Source: Blastocladiella emersonii ATCC 22665
Taxonomy: Eukaryota; Blastocladiomycota; Blastocladiomycetes; Blastocladiales; Blastocladiaceae
Assembly: GCA_025594325.1 (NCBI GenBank)
Contig: JANHCV010000007.1
Span: forward strand, 186,001-250,000
Length of the DNA stretch: 64,000 nt
Direction: 5' to 3'
Position 1 is the first letter of the stretch. Each line of letters opens with the position of its first letter. The notes under the pieces are model-generated. The model made no database searches and was not told the DNA's origin. It saw only the letters and a program-made list of their open reading frames with translations. The position numbers and the translations under genes were made by a program. Below are positions 22,508 to 31,833 of the stretch, piece by piece.

Positions 22508-22910
22508 GGCTACGTTGGTAAGTGTGTGTGGGTACGCGATGAAGTATTCGTCGCGGAGATGCGTTTGCAGGAGGAGGGGGGAGAGTGCAGCGAGTTGTGC
22601 GCGATCCAGGCGGGGCTGGATGCGGATGTGGTGCCTTTGCTTGGCGGCGACGGCGTCTCCCCGTCGGGCTTGGCAGCGAGGCGAGGCGAGGCGAAACGGA
22701 AAGCGCGTCGCGACGCGTCTCCCGCCTCCCCACGTGAGCCGGGCGTGACTGTCTCGCACGCGTTTCGTCTCGCGCGTTTCGTTCACGCGTTTTGTCTCTC
22801 GCGTTCGCTTCACCTTTCGGTGAACGCGCCGCTCAAGCAGACCTAGGAAAAGCGAGAAACCAAACGAGCAGTATATCCAACCCTCTACTCCACCATCACC
22901 AACCTCGACC
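22508..22910. other. Intergenic region between the FIP-like gene and WASP
   Basis: 403 bp hold the promoter of the FIP-like gene and the 3' end of WASP, both on the minus strand. Around 22,680-22,810 there is a run of related CGCG-containing words (GCGAGGCGAGGCGAAACGG, GCGACGCGTCTC, CGCGCGTTTCGTTCACGCGT). Two ACGCGT hexamers occur. I see no gene. Confidence 0.35.
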
Positions 22911-25000
22911 TCACCAGTCATCCGAATCATCACTATCCTCGTCGGAATCATCACTCGAGCTCCCCTCGACCCCGTTCCGCCGCTTATCCATGGCGTTCTT
23001 GAGGATCGCCGCGAGCCCGCCTGCGCCCGCCGCCGCACCCGCACCAGCCGCCGCCGCGGCGGGACCTGCACCAGCACTCGAACTGCCCGTATCGTGTGCG
23101 GCAACCGACGACGCGCGGCTGACGCCCGCGGACCCAGCGGGCGGCGCCGAACTCGCCTTGCGCAGGTTCGCGTGCGAGAAGCCCTGGATCGACGCGAGCA
23201 GCGCGTTGCGCTCGGGGACCACGGCCGGGAGCGCCGGGCCGGAGGTGCCGTTCGCGGCGGGCGGAGGGGGAGGGGGCGGGGGACCGCCGGACCCCATCAT
23301 CGGGGGTGGGGGCGGGGGAGGCGGAGGAGGCGGGCCGCCGGACCCCATCATGGGCGGCGGGGGAGGTGGAGGCGGCGGAGGCGGTCCACCCGCGGGCTTA
23401 GCGACCACGACGGCCGGCGGCGGCGGGGGCGGCGGTGGCACCGAGGTCGGGGCGACGGGCACGCTGCGCGACGGCGGGAGCGCGGGCGGCACCACCGGAC
23501 TCGATCCCTGTGCAGACATGGACCCGGCGCGCGGCGGGAGCGGCGGGGCAGCGGCACGCCCCGCTGCGGGCGGCGGGGGAGGCGGGGTCGCGCGCGCAGG
23601 AGCACCGGGTCGGCCGGGCGGCGGTGGGGGCGGCGCCCGGTTCCCGCGGGCAGGCGGGGGCGGGGGCGGGCCCCGGTTCCCGCGCGAGGGAGGCGGCGGA
23701 GGAGGTCCGCGGCGGCCGGGTGGCGGGGGCGGGGTCGCGGCGGAGCTCGGGCGCGATGGGGGAGGGGGCGGCGGGCCGCGGTGCGCGGCGGACGGCGGGG
23801 TCGGCGGGGCGCGCGGCGGGGTCGGGCGCATGGGGGCCGGCGCCGGGGTCGTGTACGGCGACGCTGCAGCTGCGGGAGCAGGAGGCGGCGGCGGCGGCGC
23901 ATGGGATGGGCGGTGCGTCGCGGCAGCGGGCGAGGGCGCGACAGGCGGAGCGAACGCGGGCTTCGCCGCAGCGGGCGGCGCGCCGGCGGCCTCGGCGAGG
24001 TTGACGCCGTTGCGCTCGGCGTCCTTGAGGGTCTTGAGGATGAACTTGCGGGTGTTAGCGTCCTGCATCATGTCGTCGGAGATGCCGGCGAGGTGGATGG
24101 CCTCGCGCCACTCGGGCTTGAGGTTGGTCACGACGAACTTGCCGTCGTCGCCGAGCTTCATGCCCGAGACGTGGCGGAAGTCGGACGGGCCCGAGATCAT
24201 GGACTTGTCGAAGACGGGGCGGCCGGTGGGGGTGACGGTGGCGGTCTTGGAGGACTTTTTGTCCTTTTTCTCCTTTTTCTCCTTTTTCTCCTTCTTGGAC
24301 TTTTTCTTGTCCTTGTCCTTGCCGTTGGTGGCGACCGCCGGAGTGGACGGGGCCGAAGCGGCGACGGGCGAGAAGGCGGCCTTGACGGAGCCGTAGGGCG
24401 AGGTCGGGGTGGAGGAGGCACCCGCGAGGCGCGCGGAGGCCGTGGCTGCGGTGATGGCGGTGAGGGCGGGCGCCTTGGCGACGGTGGGCGAGAAGGCCGA
24501 GTGGACCGGCGCAGGTGCAGGCGCGGGCGCGGGGATAGCGGCTTTGACGGCGGCCGCAAAGGTGCGCGCCTGGGCAGCGTCGGCAAAGGCGATGCCGAGC
24601 ATCACGTCCTATTCCGCGAGAACGGTGAGCCAACGCAGCGAGCACGCCAAAACGGCACAAACGTACGTCGCCCTCAAAGGTGTGGAACCGCGGCAGGTCC
24701 TCGGCGTACTCCATGGCGCGGTACAGCTGCTGCTGCCAGCCGACGGTCGAGTCGGCCTGGTTGACGAGGTAGACGTAGGTGCCCGACTCGCTGGCGACGA
24801 GCGCCGCGACGCCCTCGGCGACGAGCTCCCAGCGTGCGTCAAAGGCCGCGTAGAAGCGCGCGGCGGCCGTGGCCGTTGGCTAGTATCATCGGTGGCGGTG
24901 AGGACGCGATCCAAGCGCGGGTGCGCGAGGCAGAGCATACCGCGATGCCCAGGGCGGCCACGACGAGCGCCTCGTTGGCCTCGGCGGTGCCGAATATCAT
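22911..25000 (-). CDS. WASP-family actin nucleation promoting factor
   Basis: Three exons (24941-25000, 24667-24879, 22911-24608) encode 656 residues. The domain order is complete for WASP/N-WASP/Las17. A WH1 domain covers about residues 8-115 (ARFYAAFDARW, then FHTFEGDDVMLGIAFAD across the exon 2/3 junction). A Lys/Glu-rich basic stretch is near 187-207, and a CRIB/GTPase-binding segment near 218-285 (ISGPSDFRHVSGM...GISDDMMQD). A long polyproline region follows, with one WH2 (LLASIQGFSHANLRKA) near 558-585. The central/acidic tail ends SDEDSDDSDDW with the typical penultimate Asp and final Trp. It should bind Cdc42-type GTPase, G-actin and Arp2/3 to drive branched actin assembly. It shares a 212-bp divergent promoter with the acetyltransferase gene. 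Confidence 0.9.
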
Positions 25001-25212
25001 TTGCTGCGTGTGCGTGTAGTAGCGGCGTGGTTTGGGGGAGAGAAGGTTGCGGGCGGTGGCGGGCTCGTTCTTGGCACCGACGCGCTCCCGAAAGAGAGAT
25101 GAGGCTGAAAGACATCGCGTGACGCCGCTTCCCTCCCCCTCTCTCCCCTCATCGCATCCCCTATCCAACGCAACGCATCAACACTTATTCCAACCTACTG
25201 CAACGTGCTTGG
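25001..25212. promoter_or_regulatory. Divergent promoter between WASP and ESA1-like genes
   Basis: Only 212 bp separate the two start codons, so both promoters must lie here or overlap the neighbouring gene. The half nearer the acetyltransferase start (about 25,130-25,200) is pyrimidine-rich (CCCTCCCCCTCTCTCCCCTC). No TATA box is obvious. Confidence 0.55.
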
Positions 25213-26982
25213 ATGACCGCTGCCGGAGCACACCCGCCACCGCCACCACCGCCTCCCGAGGACGCCGTCATGGCGGACGCCGCCGCCGTCGCCCCGGCCG
25301 CGCCGACCGTGGCCAGCGTCGCCGTCGGGTGCAAACTCCTGGTCCTGATGGAGGCCGAGGGCCCCGACGCGTGGCGCAAGGCCGAGGTCCTGTCGATCCG
25401 CTTCGCCGACCGCGGCGCCGACCTGACCGAGTTCTACGTCCACTACGTCGACTACAACAAGCGCCTCGACGAGTGGGTCCCCGCGCGCCGCCTCAACCTC
25501 GCCTCGCTCGAGTTCCCGCGCTCGCGCAAGTCCAAGGCCGCCGCGGGCAGCGGCAAGGGGTCTCCCGCCGTCGGCAAGGGCGCGACGAGCGGTGGGCGCA
25601 AGGGGTCGAGCAACTCCGCGTCGAAGAAGAACTCGGCGACGGGCCGACGCAAGGGTAAGGGCGAGCGCGAGCGCGCGGCCAAGGCTGCTGCTGCTGCCGC
25701 TGCGGCTGCTGCTACTGCCGCCGCCGAGTCCGAGACTCGTCCCGCCGACGATGGGTCCGCGACCCCGGACCTCGCCACCCTCGCCGGCACCACCTCGAGC
25801 ATGCTCGGCGGGACCCACGACGGCGACCACGACCACGACATGGACGACCTCGACGACGAGGAGACCCGCACGGGGCTCGGCGACGCCGACCACGACGACG
25901 ACGACGATCTCGTCAGCGGGCTCGGCGACGACGCCGCCACCGCGAGCCAGCCGCCCACGCGACCCGGCACGCCCTCCGCGTCCAGCGAGCCGGCCTCGGG
26001 CGCCTCGCGCGTCGCAGGCTCCGGGGCCGCCGCCACCGCCGGCACCTCCGGGGGAGTCGAGGGCACCTTCTCGAAGGCCGCCGAGCGCGAGAAGCTGCGC
26101 ACGGGCGGGTCCATGACGCAGTGCGTCTCGGAAATCTCGCGCGTCAAGAACCTGAACAAGATCCAGATGGGCCGGCACGTCGTCGAGACGTGGTACTTTT
26201 CGCCGTACCCGCTCGAGTACGCGTACATTGACACGCTGTACCTGTGCGAGTTCTGCCTGTCGTACTTTGCGTCGGCGCGCGCGCACGAGCGGCACCGCGC
26301 GAAATGCACGCTGACGCACCCGCCGGGCAACGAGATTTACCGGAAGGACGAGCTGTCCTTCTTCGAGATCGACGGCCGCAGGCAGAAACAGTACTGCCGC
26401 AACCTGTGCCTGCTGTCGAAATGCTTCCTCGACCACAAGACGCTCTACTACGACGTCGACCCGTTCCTCTTCTACATCATGACCGTCTCCGACGAGCACG
26501 GGTCGCACATTGTCGGCTACTTTTCCAAGGAAAAGGAGTCGGCCGAGGGGTACAACCTGGCCTGCATCCTTACCCTCCCGCAGCACCAGCGCAAGGGGTA
26601 CGGCCGCCTGCTCATCCAGTTCAGCTACGAGCTGTCGCGCGTCGAGCGCAAGCCCGGGTCCCCCGAGAAGCCCCTGTCGGATCTCGGCCTCCTGTCGTAC
26701 CGCGCGTACTGGACCGAGGTCCTCGTCGACTACCTCCTGCAGCACCCCGAGGTCACCCTCGACGAGGTCGCCGCGGCCACCGCGATCACGGTCGGCGACA
26801 TCCTGCACACGCTGCACGCCCTCAACGCGCTCCGGTACTACAAGGGCCAGCACATAGTGTGCCTGTCGCAGGCGTGTATCGACAGCCACGCGCGCCAGGC
26901 CGCGAAGCCGCGGCGGAACATTGACCCGGCGTGCCTCGACTGGAAGCCGCCCGTGTTCGCCAAGGAGCGGTACCTCAACTGA
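25213..26982 (+). CDS. ESA1: MYST-family histone acetyltransferase (Esa1/Tip60 type)
   Basis: A single exon of 589 codons. Residues about 30-100 form a chromo-barrel/Tudor-knot domain (YVHYVDYNKRLDEWVPARRL). A low-complexity Ser/Ala/Asp-rich linker runs to about 290, which is longer than in yeast Esa1. The MYST domain follows. It has the C2HC zinc finger (CEFCLSYFASARAHERHRAKC), an acetyl-CoA binding loop (QRKGYGRLLIQFSYELSR), Cys451 in NLACILTLP and Glu485 in SPEKPLSDLG as the expected catalytic residues. The C-terminal YYKGQHIV is also typical. It is predicted to acetylate H4/H2A as the catalytic subunit of NuA4. The gene converges on RAD1, with 24 bp between the stop codons. Confidence 0.93.
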   Translation: MTAAGAHPPPPPPPPEDAVMADAAAVAPAAPTVASVAVGCKLLVLMEAEGPDAWRKAEVLSIRFADRGADLTEFYVHYVDYNKRLDEWVPARRLNLASLEFPRSRKSKAAAGSGKGSPAVGKGATSGGRKGSSNSASKKNSATGRRKGKGERERAAKAAAAAAAAAATAAAESETRPADDGSATPDLATLAGTTSSMLGGTHDGDHDHDMDDLDDEETRTGLGDADHDDDDDLVSGLGDDAATASQPPTRPGTPSASSEPASGASRVAGSGAAATAGTSGGVEGTFSKAAEREKLRTGGSMTQCVSEISRVKNLNKIQMGRHVVETWYFSPYPLEYAYIDTLYLCEFCLSYFASARAHERHRAKCTLTHPPGNEIYRKDELSFFEIDGRRQKQYCRNLCLLSKCFLDHKTLYYDVDPFLFYIMTVSDEHGSHIVGYFSKEKESAEGYNLACILTLPQHQRKGYGRLLIQFSYELSRVERKPGSPEKPLSDLGLLSYRAYWTEVLVDYLLQHPEVTLDEVAAATAITVGDILHTLHALNALRYYKGQHIVCLSQACIDSHARQAAKPRRNIDPACLDWKPPVFAKERYLN

Positions 26983-27006
26983 GTAATTTGTATATAAACT
27001 ATCGTT

Positions 27007-28542
27007 TCACCATCCCGTCACACTACTCCCCGCGCGCTCGAGCGGCGCGACCACCACCTCGACGAAACAGTGCACCCCACCGCCCGCGGCCCCGCCGACC
27101 GCGCCCGCGCTCGCCCCCTTGCGCACGTCCACCATACACTGCACGTTCAAGAACCCGCGCCCGTTGACGCGCACCAGACACTGCCTAGCGATCCCCAGCG
27201 CGCGCATACACGCGTCGAGCGCCGCGCCGGGGTACCGCGCCTCGATCCCGCCGTTGGTGGGGGTATTGAGCGTGAACCTGTCGCACGCGGCGCGCGGGAT
27301 GTGCACGCGCGCGGTGCCCGCGATCCCGGCGGTCGCGAGGGACAGGGAGGCGGACGGTAAGATCGACAGGTGGATCTCGCGGTCGACGCCCGTCATCCCG
27401 ACCGCGGCTTTCGCCGTCGCGCCGGGTTGCGTGCTGTCGGGCATCGTCGTCCCGGCGGCAGCTGCCGCGCGCTCGGCGGCGGACGCGGCCGACGACGCCG
27501 CGGCGTGGGCGGGCTCGCGGATCCCGAGCTCGGCCAGCGCATCGCGCAAAACGTGCGCGGGGAGGATCACGGCGCAGACGGGTGGGCCCGAGGCTGCCCA
27601 CGCTTCGGCGAGCTCGAGGTGCGCGTTGTCCGGCGCGAGGAACGGGTTGAGCGCGCACCGCGTCTGGACCGACGCCGACGCGGCGTCCGAGGCGTCGGCG
27701 AGGAGGAGGTTGAGCGGGGTCACGGCCGGGTCGACGGACCAGATTTTGAGCGAGGTCGCGGGAGTGCCCGTGCCCGACCCGCCGAACCCCGCGACGGCTG
27801 CTGCGGCGTGGGTTTCGAGCGACGTCGCGGGGGTCCCCGCGGCCGACGCCGGGACCGTCGCCGAGTTGTAGATGTTGAGGCAGTCGAGGAGCGTCGCCAT
27901 GTCGACGGTCAGGGGGTACTCGGGGTCCTCCGGCGGGTCCTCTGGTGGGGGTGGAGAGGAGAGCATCTCGCGCGACCCGCGCGGGTTCCCGTCGGCGTCG
28001 AGCCGGACGCGCGCGGTGGGCGGATCGACGTCCATGGACTCTTCGGACTTGACAAGGGGCGCAGCGGGGAGGGGAGGCGTGAACCGGTACGCGCGGAACA
28101 CCTCGCGCGACACGTACGCCGTCGCCTGCACGGTGCCCGCGGCGTCGGACGCGGTCGCGCGCAGGCCGCGCGACGTGATGGTCAGCTGCACCCACTACAC
28201 TCTCGCTGAACAGTTAGAGCTGGCTGGGACGTGTATGACCGATGGGTAAACACGCACGTCCTTGATCTGCACCGCGCGCAACAGCGGCGCAACGAGCCGC
28301 ACGTTCTCGACAGCCGCGAAAAAAACGGCCGACTCGGCGCCGGGGGCGTTGGCGTACAGCGCGGCGGTCGCGCTCGGCGACGGCGTCGGGGCGGTTCGTG
28401 GGGTGGTGCCGGTGCTGCGCGCGGGCGTCGCCACGACGGAGCCCGACTCGTGCGTCCCGCCCGGCGTTGACAGGATCGAGTGGTGCCGGCCGCCGGTCGT
28501 GGACGGGTGGGTTGCATGGGGTTGTGGCGTGGCAGTGGACAT
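27007..28542 (-). CDS. RAD1: RAD1-like subunit of the 9-1-1 DNA-damage checkpoint clamp
   Basis: Exon 1 is 28257-28542, the 63-nt intron 28194-28256 and exon 2 27007-28193, giving 490 residues. After a Ser/Thr-rich leader the protein follows the RAD1 pattern: AVFFAAVENVRLVAPLLRAV, IKD joined by splicing to VQLTITSRGLRATAS, TVQATAYVSREVFRAYRF, LTVDMATLLDCLNIY, and near the C-terminus GRGFLNVQCMVDV and HCFVEVVVAP. These match the PCNA-like folds of the checkpoint clamp. The protein is longer than the usual 280-330 residues because of Ala/Gly/Pro-rich inserts. The clamp is loaded at damaged DNA and activates the ATR-type kinase. I chose the ATG at 28542 because the open frame upstream has no family similarity. 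Confidence 0.82.
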
Positions 28543-28654
28543 GGTGGTGGTGTATTCATTCGTTGAGGAGCGAGAGTCGCGCCGAGTTTTGAGGTCAAGG
28601 TCGCGTCGACTCACCGCCGCGCGCCACCCTCGCCGTCGTCGGCAGCGACTCACG

Positions 28655-29923
28655 CTAGAGCAGGCCGAAGACGGCGTCCTCGACGACCCGCACCACGCGC
28701 TGCGGTACCTCCTCGACCTGCTCCCCTTCACCCATCAACACCGCCTCCCAGTCACCCCGCACCGCGGCCCCCGGCGCATACGCGCGCTGGATCCCGACGA
28801 GCGCCACGACCACCGCCCTCCTCACCCCCTCACACGCCGCGCGCTCGCGCTGCAGCGGGCCCGCGAGGTACCCCGCGAGCGACCTTGCCAGTGTCACGAG
28901 GAACACGGGGTACGCCGCGAGCGAGCGGCGCAGCGCGGCGGTGTCGAGGACGCGCAGGGCGTGGACGGCGAGCCACGTCTCGCACGCGGTCGTGGGGGCC
29001 GCGGAGAAGTGGCTCGTGGAGAGGGAGAGCAGGCGGTGGGCGGCGTGGAAGGCCGTCGGCGGATCGACGCCCAGGTCGAGCAGCGACGGGGCGAGGGCGG
29101 CAAAGACGCGCGCTGGGTACAGCCAGACGTGCAGGGGTGCGGGCGGGGTCGCGGATGCGCGGTGGTGCGCGTGCGTCGTGTGCGATAGGGAATGGAGCGG
29201 GTGCAGCAGCTGCTCGGCGAACGCGCGGTGCGGGAGGGTCTCGAACAGCGTCACGACGTACGAGTACATTCTACCGTCGTAGCAGGTTAGCCCCCGATCA
29301 GAGTGTTGAAGCCAGTGAGCGACGTACCCGAGCAGCACCACATCCGCAGGCTCCCTCGCAACCTCGGCCCGCAACACTGCCGCGAGCTTAGCAATCATCC
29401 TCGCCGCCGCCTCGACCTTGATCTCGACCGCGCGCAGCCCCGCGCCGTGCGTCCCCGCGACCTGGTTCCGCACCAGCGTGCCCAGGATCAGGCACAGCGT
29501 CCACCGCGTCACCGCATCCTGTTGGGGACCCTCCCCCGCGAGCTCGGACCGCAACACACCCAGCGCCGCGCGGAACTGCTCGGCGCACTCGGGCCCCGAC
29601 CGAGGGTGCAGCCACGGCAGGTCCACCAGGCTGGATAGCAGCACGGCGACGGCGGGGACGCCTGGGTGGAAGTACACCGCGCAGTCGACTTCCTCGGAGG
29701 AAGATGGAGGGGAGGATGCGAGGTACTCGGCCATGGGCAGCGTCAGCTGCGCCAGGTGGTACACGGTGCACGGCGCCGCGAGCTCGGGTCGCAGCTTGCG
29801 CGGGCCGCCCGACGAGGACGAGGAGGTGTGCAGTAGCGCGTCGACGACGGACGTGGCCGCGGCGACTGCATCGGCGGGGCTCAAGGACGTTGCATCGAGT
29901 GGGGAGGCGGTCATGGGCTGCAT
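28655..29923 (-). CDS. Unrecognised 403-residue alpha-helical protein
   Basis: Two exons (29328-29923 and 28655-29270) are separated by a 57-nt intron, GTACGT...GCTAAC...GTAG. The intron is a multiple of three with no stop, so the unspliced frame is also open (422 codons). The protein is Leu/Ala-rich with many predicted helices (for example RWTLCLILGTLVRNQV and AEAAARMIAKLAAVLRAEV-like segments). It has no clear signal peptide or catalytic motif. An armadillo-like or peroxin-like helical fold is conceivable but not supported by a specific motif. It lies 112 bp upstream of RAD1 on the same strand. Confidence 0.6.
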   Translation of the reverse strand: MQPMTASPLDATSLSPADAVAAATSVVDALLHTSSSSSGGPRKLRPELAAPCTVYHLAQLTLPMAEYLASSPPSSSEEVDCAVYFHPGVPAVAVLLSSLVDLPWLHPRSGPECAEQFRAALGVLRSELAGEGPQQDAVTRWTLCLILGTLVRNQVAGTHGAGLRAVEIKVEAAARMIAKLAAVLRAEVAREPADVVLLGYVAHWLQHSDRGLTCYDGRMYSYVVTLFETLPHRAFAEQLLHPLHSLSHTTHAHHRASATPPAPLHVWLYPARVFAALAPSLLDLGVDPPTAFHAAHRLLSLSTSHFSAAPTTACETWLAVHALRVLDTAALRRSLAAYPVFLVTLARSLAGYLAGPLQRERAACEGVRRAVVVALVGIQRAYAPGAAVRGDWEAVLMGEGEQVEEVPQRVVRVVEDAVFGLL

Positions 29924-31579
29924 TCGTTGCGCCGAGGGTGGTGGGGCGGAGAGAAGTGAGCGAGTGTGGCGAAGCCGAGCGAAGTCACGCCTGGATGAGC
30001 GCCGCGTCGGATCGCGAGGATACGTATGGTGCTCCCTCTCACCCAGCAGCAGCGAGAGAACAGGACAGGTTGGACATCAAAGTAGCAACGTAGACCCCAC
30101 AGGGGTTACGGACAGATCGAGGCGCGCGTCAGCGCCCAACGTCCATGAGAGGGACGCGAGCAACTGTCGACGGGCGCATGCATAGAGGAGACGAGCTGCA
30201 AGGGTGCGAGATGTCAGTACAGCGCAGTACCGTCGGAGACCGCTCCGCGCGATACCGGCGCCTGGCGGTATCAGCATCTGCCCCGACTAAATATCGGTTG
30301 CTTCAGCTGCGCAAGCTCCGTTGTTTGCTAACAGCTTCCACGGCAGGAGTCCTGCCAGGGTTCGGCCCCCTCTCGGAGACGTGCTAGTAGGGGTCTCGCC
30401 GGGTACGACGCGCGCGTGCCTGGGATGGATACGTCCTCGTAGCGTCCGGTGCCCCCCTGTGTGTAGCGCGGGAGCCGCGGGCAGGCCCGAGCGAGGCCCG
30501 CCCATAGCCAACCCGCGCGACGTCGATGCCCAGGACCCGGGACTCCACTCGACCCGAAGGTCGCGTGGTGGACCCACATCAGCTCCGATGGATGGTATCG
30601 TGTGCTGGAAAAGGTCCACCGGCAGGCCGCAGTCGGCAGGGACAGGCGAGGCACCAGATACCGTGTGATCGGGTGTTGCGCGAGGGATGGTGATACATGG
30701 CAGAGGTGGCGGGGGCGTTGCGACAGGTGAGGAGGGAGCGCGAGGGTCGGCGGGCGAGGCCGCGGTTATATAGGTGCGGCGCCCTGCAAAGGGCATTCGA
30801 GGTGCAGGTGCCGCGCCGTGCGGACACGCGCGCGTTCGCGGCTCAAAAAAGGCTTGGCGCCACGTCGAAAAAAGTAAGTGCCTCGCGTGTCTCGCACCGC
30901 ACGTGCCCGACGCGTCGCGCGCTGCGCCACAGCACCAAGGCGCTCAGGCGCCAAAAATGGGCTCTGAACGCCGAAAATGGGCTCCGCGCGCACTGATGGC
31001 TCCCACCAAGTCCTTTTTGCCACCGGAAACTGCCATGAAGCCGTCGGCCTGCTCGAGCAACGCGGTCTGCCGGGACCGCGAACAAGGCAGGACGCGCCTG
31101 TTGATTGGCCCCGATCGCTTGCGTGAGCAACGCACGGCACGTTGCCCTGGACCGCGTCACGGTGACTGCGAGGGAGATCACGCTGACGTGCTGGTGAAGG
31201 GCTGTGACGAGCGAACAGTCGTTATTGAGCTGGAGTAGAGGACGATGGATTGGCGAGTCCAGCGCCGCGAGCCGCGTGGCCACGTCCGAAATGCAACAGC
31301 ATCGCGAACTGGTGTCGCGCGACGCGCGTGATGCTCGGGTCACGCGCGCGCGCGTAGCGCTGATCGCGCCACATTTCCCACCACCGCGAACACGGCTGTT
31401 CGCGCCCGGCCGCAGCTGGTGACTCGCCGCCCGTTTCCTGTCGCCCTCAAAAGGTGGCCGCACCCTCGCCGCGGACGTGAGCTCTCTTTAGCTCACGTTT
31501 CCGGATCATACAGTTGTCTCGGGAATCGTGTGGGCTCGACACCACCAGCGCCGTGCTTCCCCCCGCGGTGCTCTTCACT
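29924..31579. other. Long intergenic region without a recognisable gene
   Basis: No reading frame in these 1.65 kb shows a protein family or a plausible exon set. It contains the two-copy GAAAATGGGCTC motif described separately, one ACGCGT near 30,910 and GC-rich sequence of ordinary appearance. It may hold the promoter of the 403-residue protein at its left end. Confidence 0.4.
30948..30984 (+). repeat. Two-copy 17-bp motif
   Basis: GCGCCAAAAATGGGCTC at 30,948-30,964 is followed after 3 nt by ACGCCGAAAATGGGCTC at 30,968-30,984. The first contains GCGCCAAAAA, which fits an E2F-type site read on the other strand. Significance is unknown. Confidence 0.4.
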
Positions 31580-31690
31580 GGTTCGCGTGATACGCGGTCT
31601 TGATGATAGTCACGGTAGCGTTAGCCGTCATGTTCACGGCGATGGCGCCAAGAAGTCAGTCATCCGCCACTGCGATGCCGTGAGATCCGC
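31580..31690 (-). pseudogene. Fragment of a TmcB-like gene (last exon)
   Basis: Minus-strand translation gives LGAIAVNMTANATVT followed by KTAYHANQ. It aligns with LGAITVNTTANITVT...TAYQTYQ in the last exon of the TmcB-like gene at 36,759-41,831. Nucleotide identity is visible over about 100 bp with frame-disrupting changes. No further exons were found nearby, so it is a short relic. Confidence 0.6.
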
Positions 31691-31833
31691 GTGCAGAGTG
31701 TACTCCCAGCGGCCACCATGGGAAACCCAGACTGAGGCCCGACTTGTACGTATTACAGTTGTTACACGGCGCACACGCAGAGTCTGGTTGGCAAGAATAC
31801 AATAAACTAGTGTTTGTCCCGCATTCTATCGAC

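Noticed and set aside
22792-24396. Gly-rich plus-strand frame of 534 codons
   Set aside because: It is the antisense of the WASP polyproline region; polyproline reads as polyglycine on the other strand.
25195-26889. 564-codon minus-strand frame opposite ESA1
   Set aside because: The plus strand encodes an unmistakable MYST acetyltransferase; the antisense frame is a shadow.
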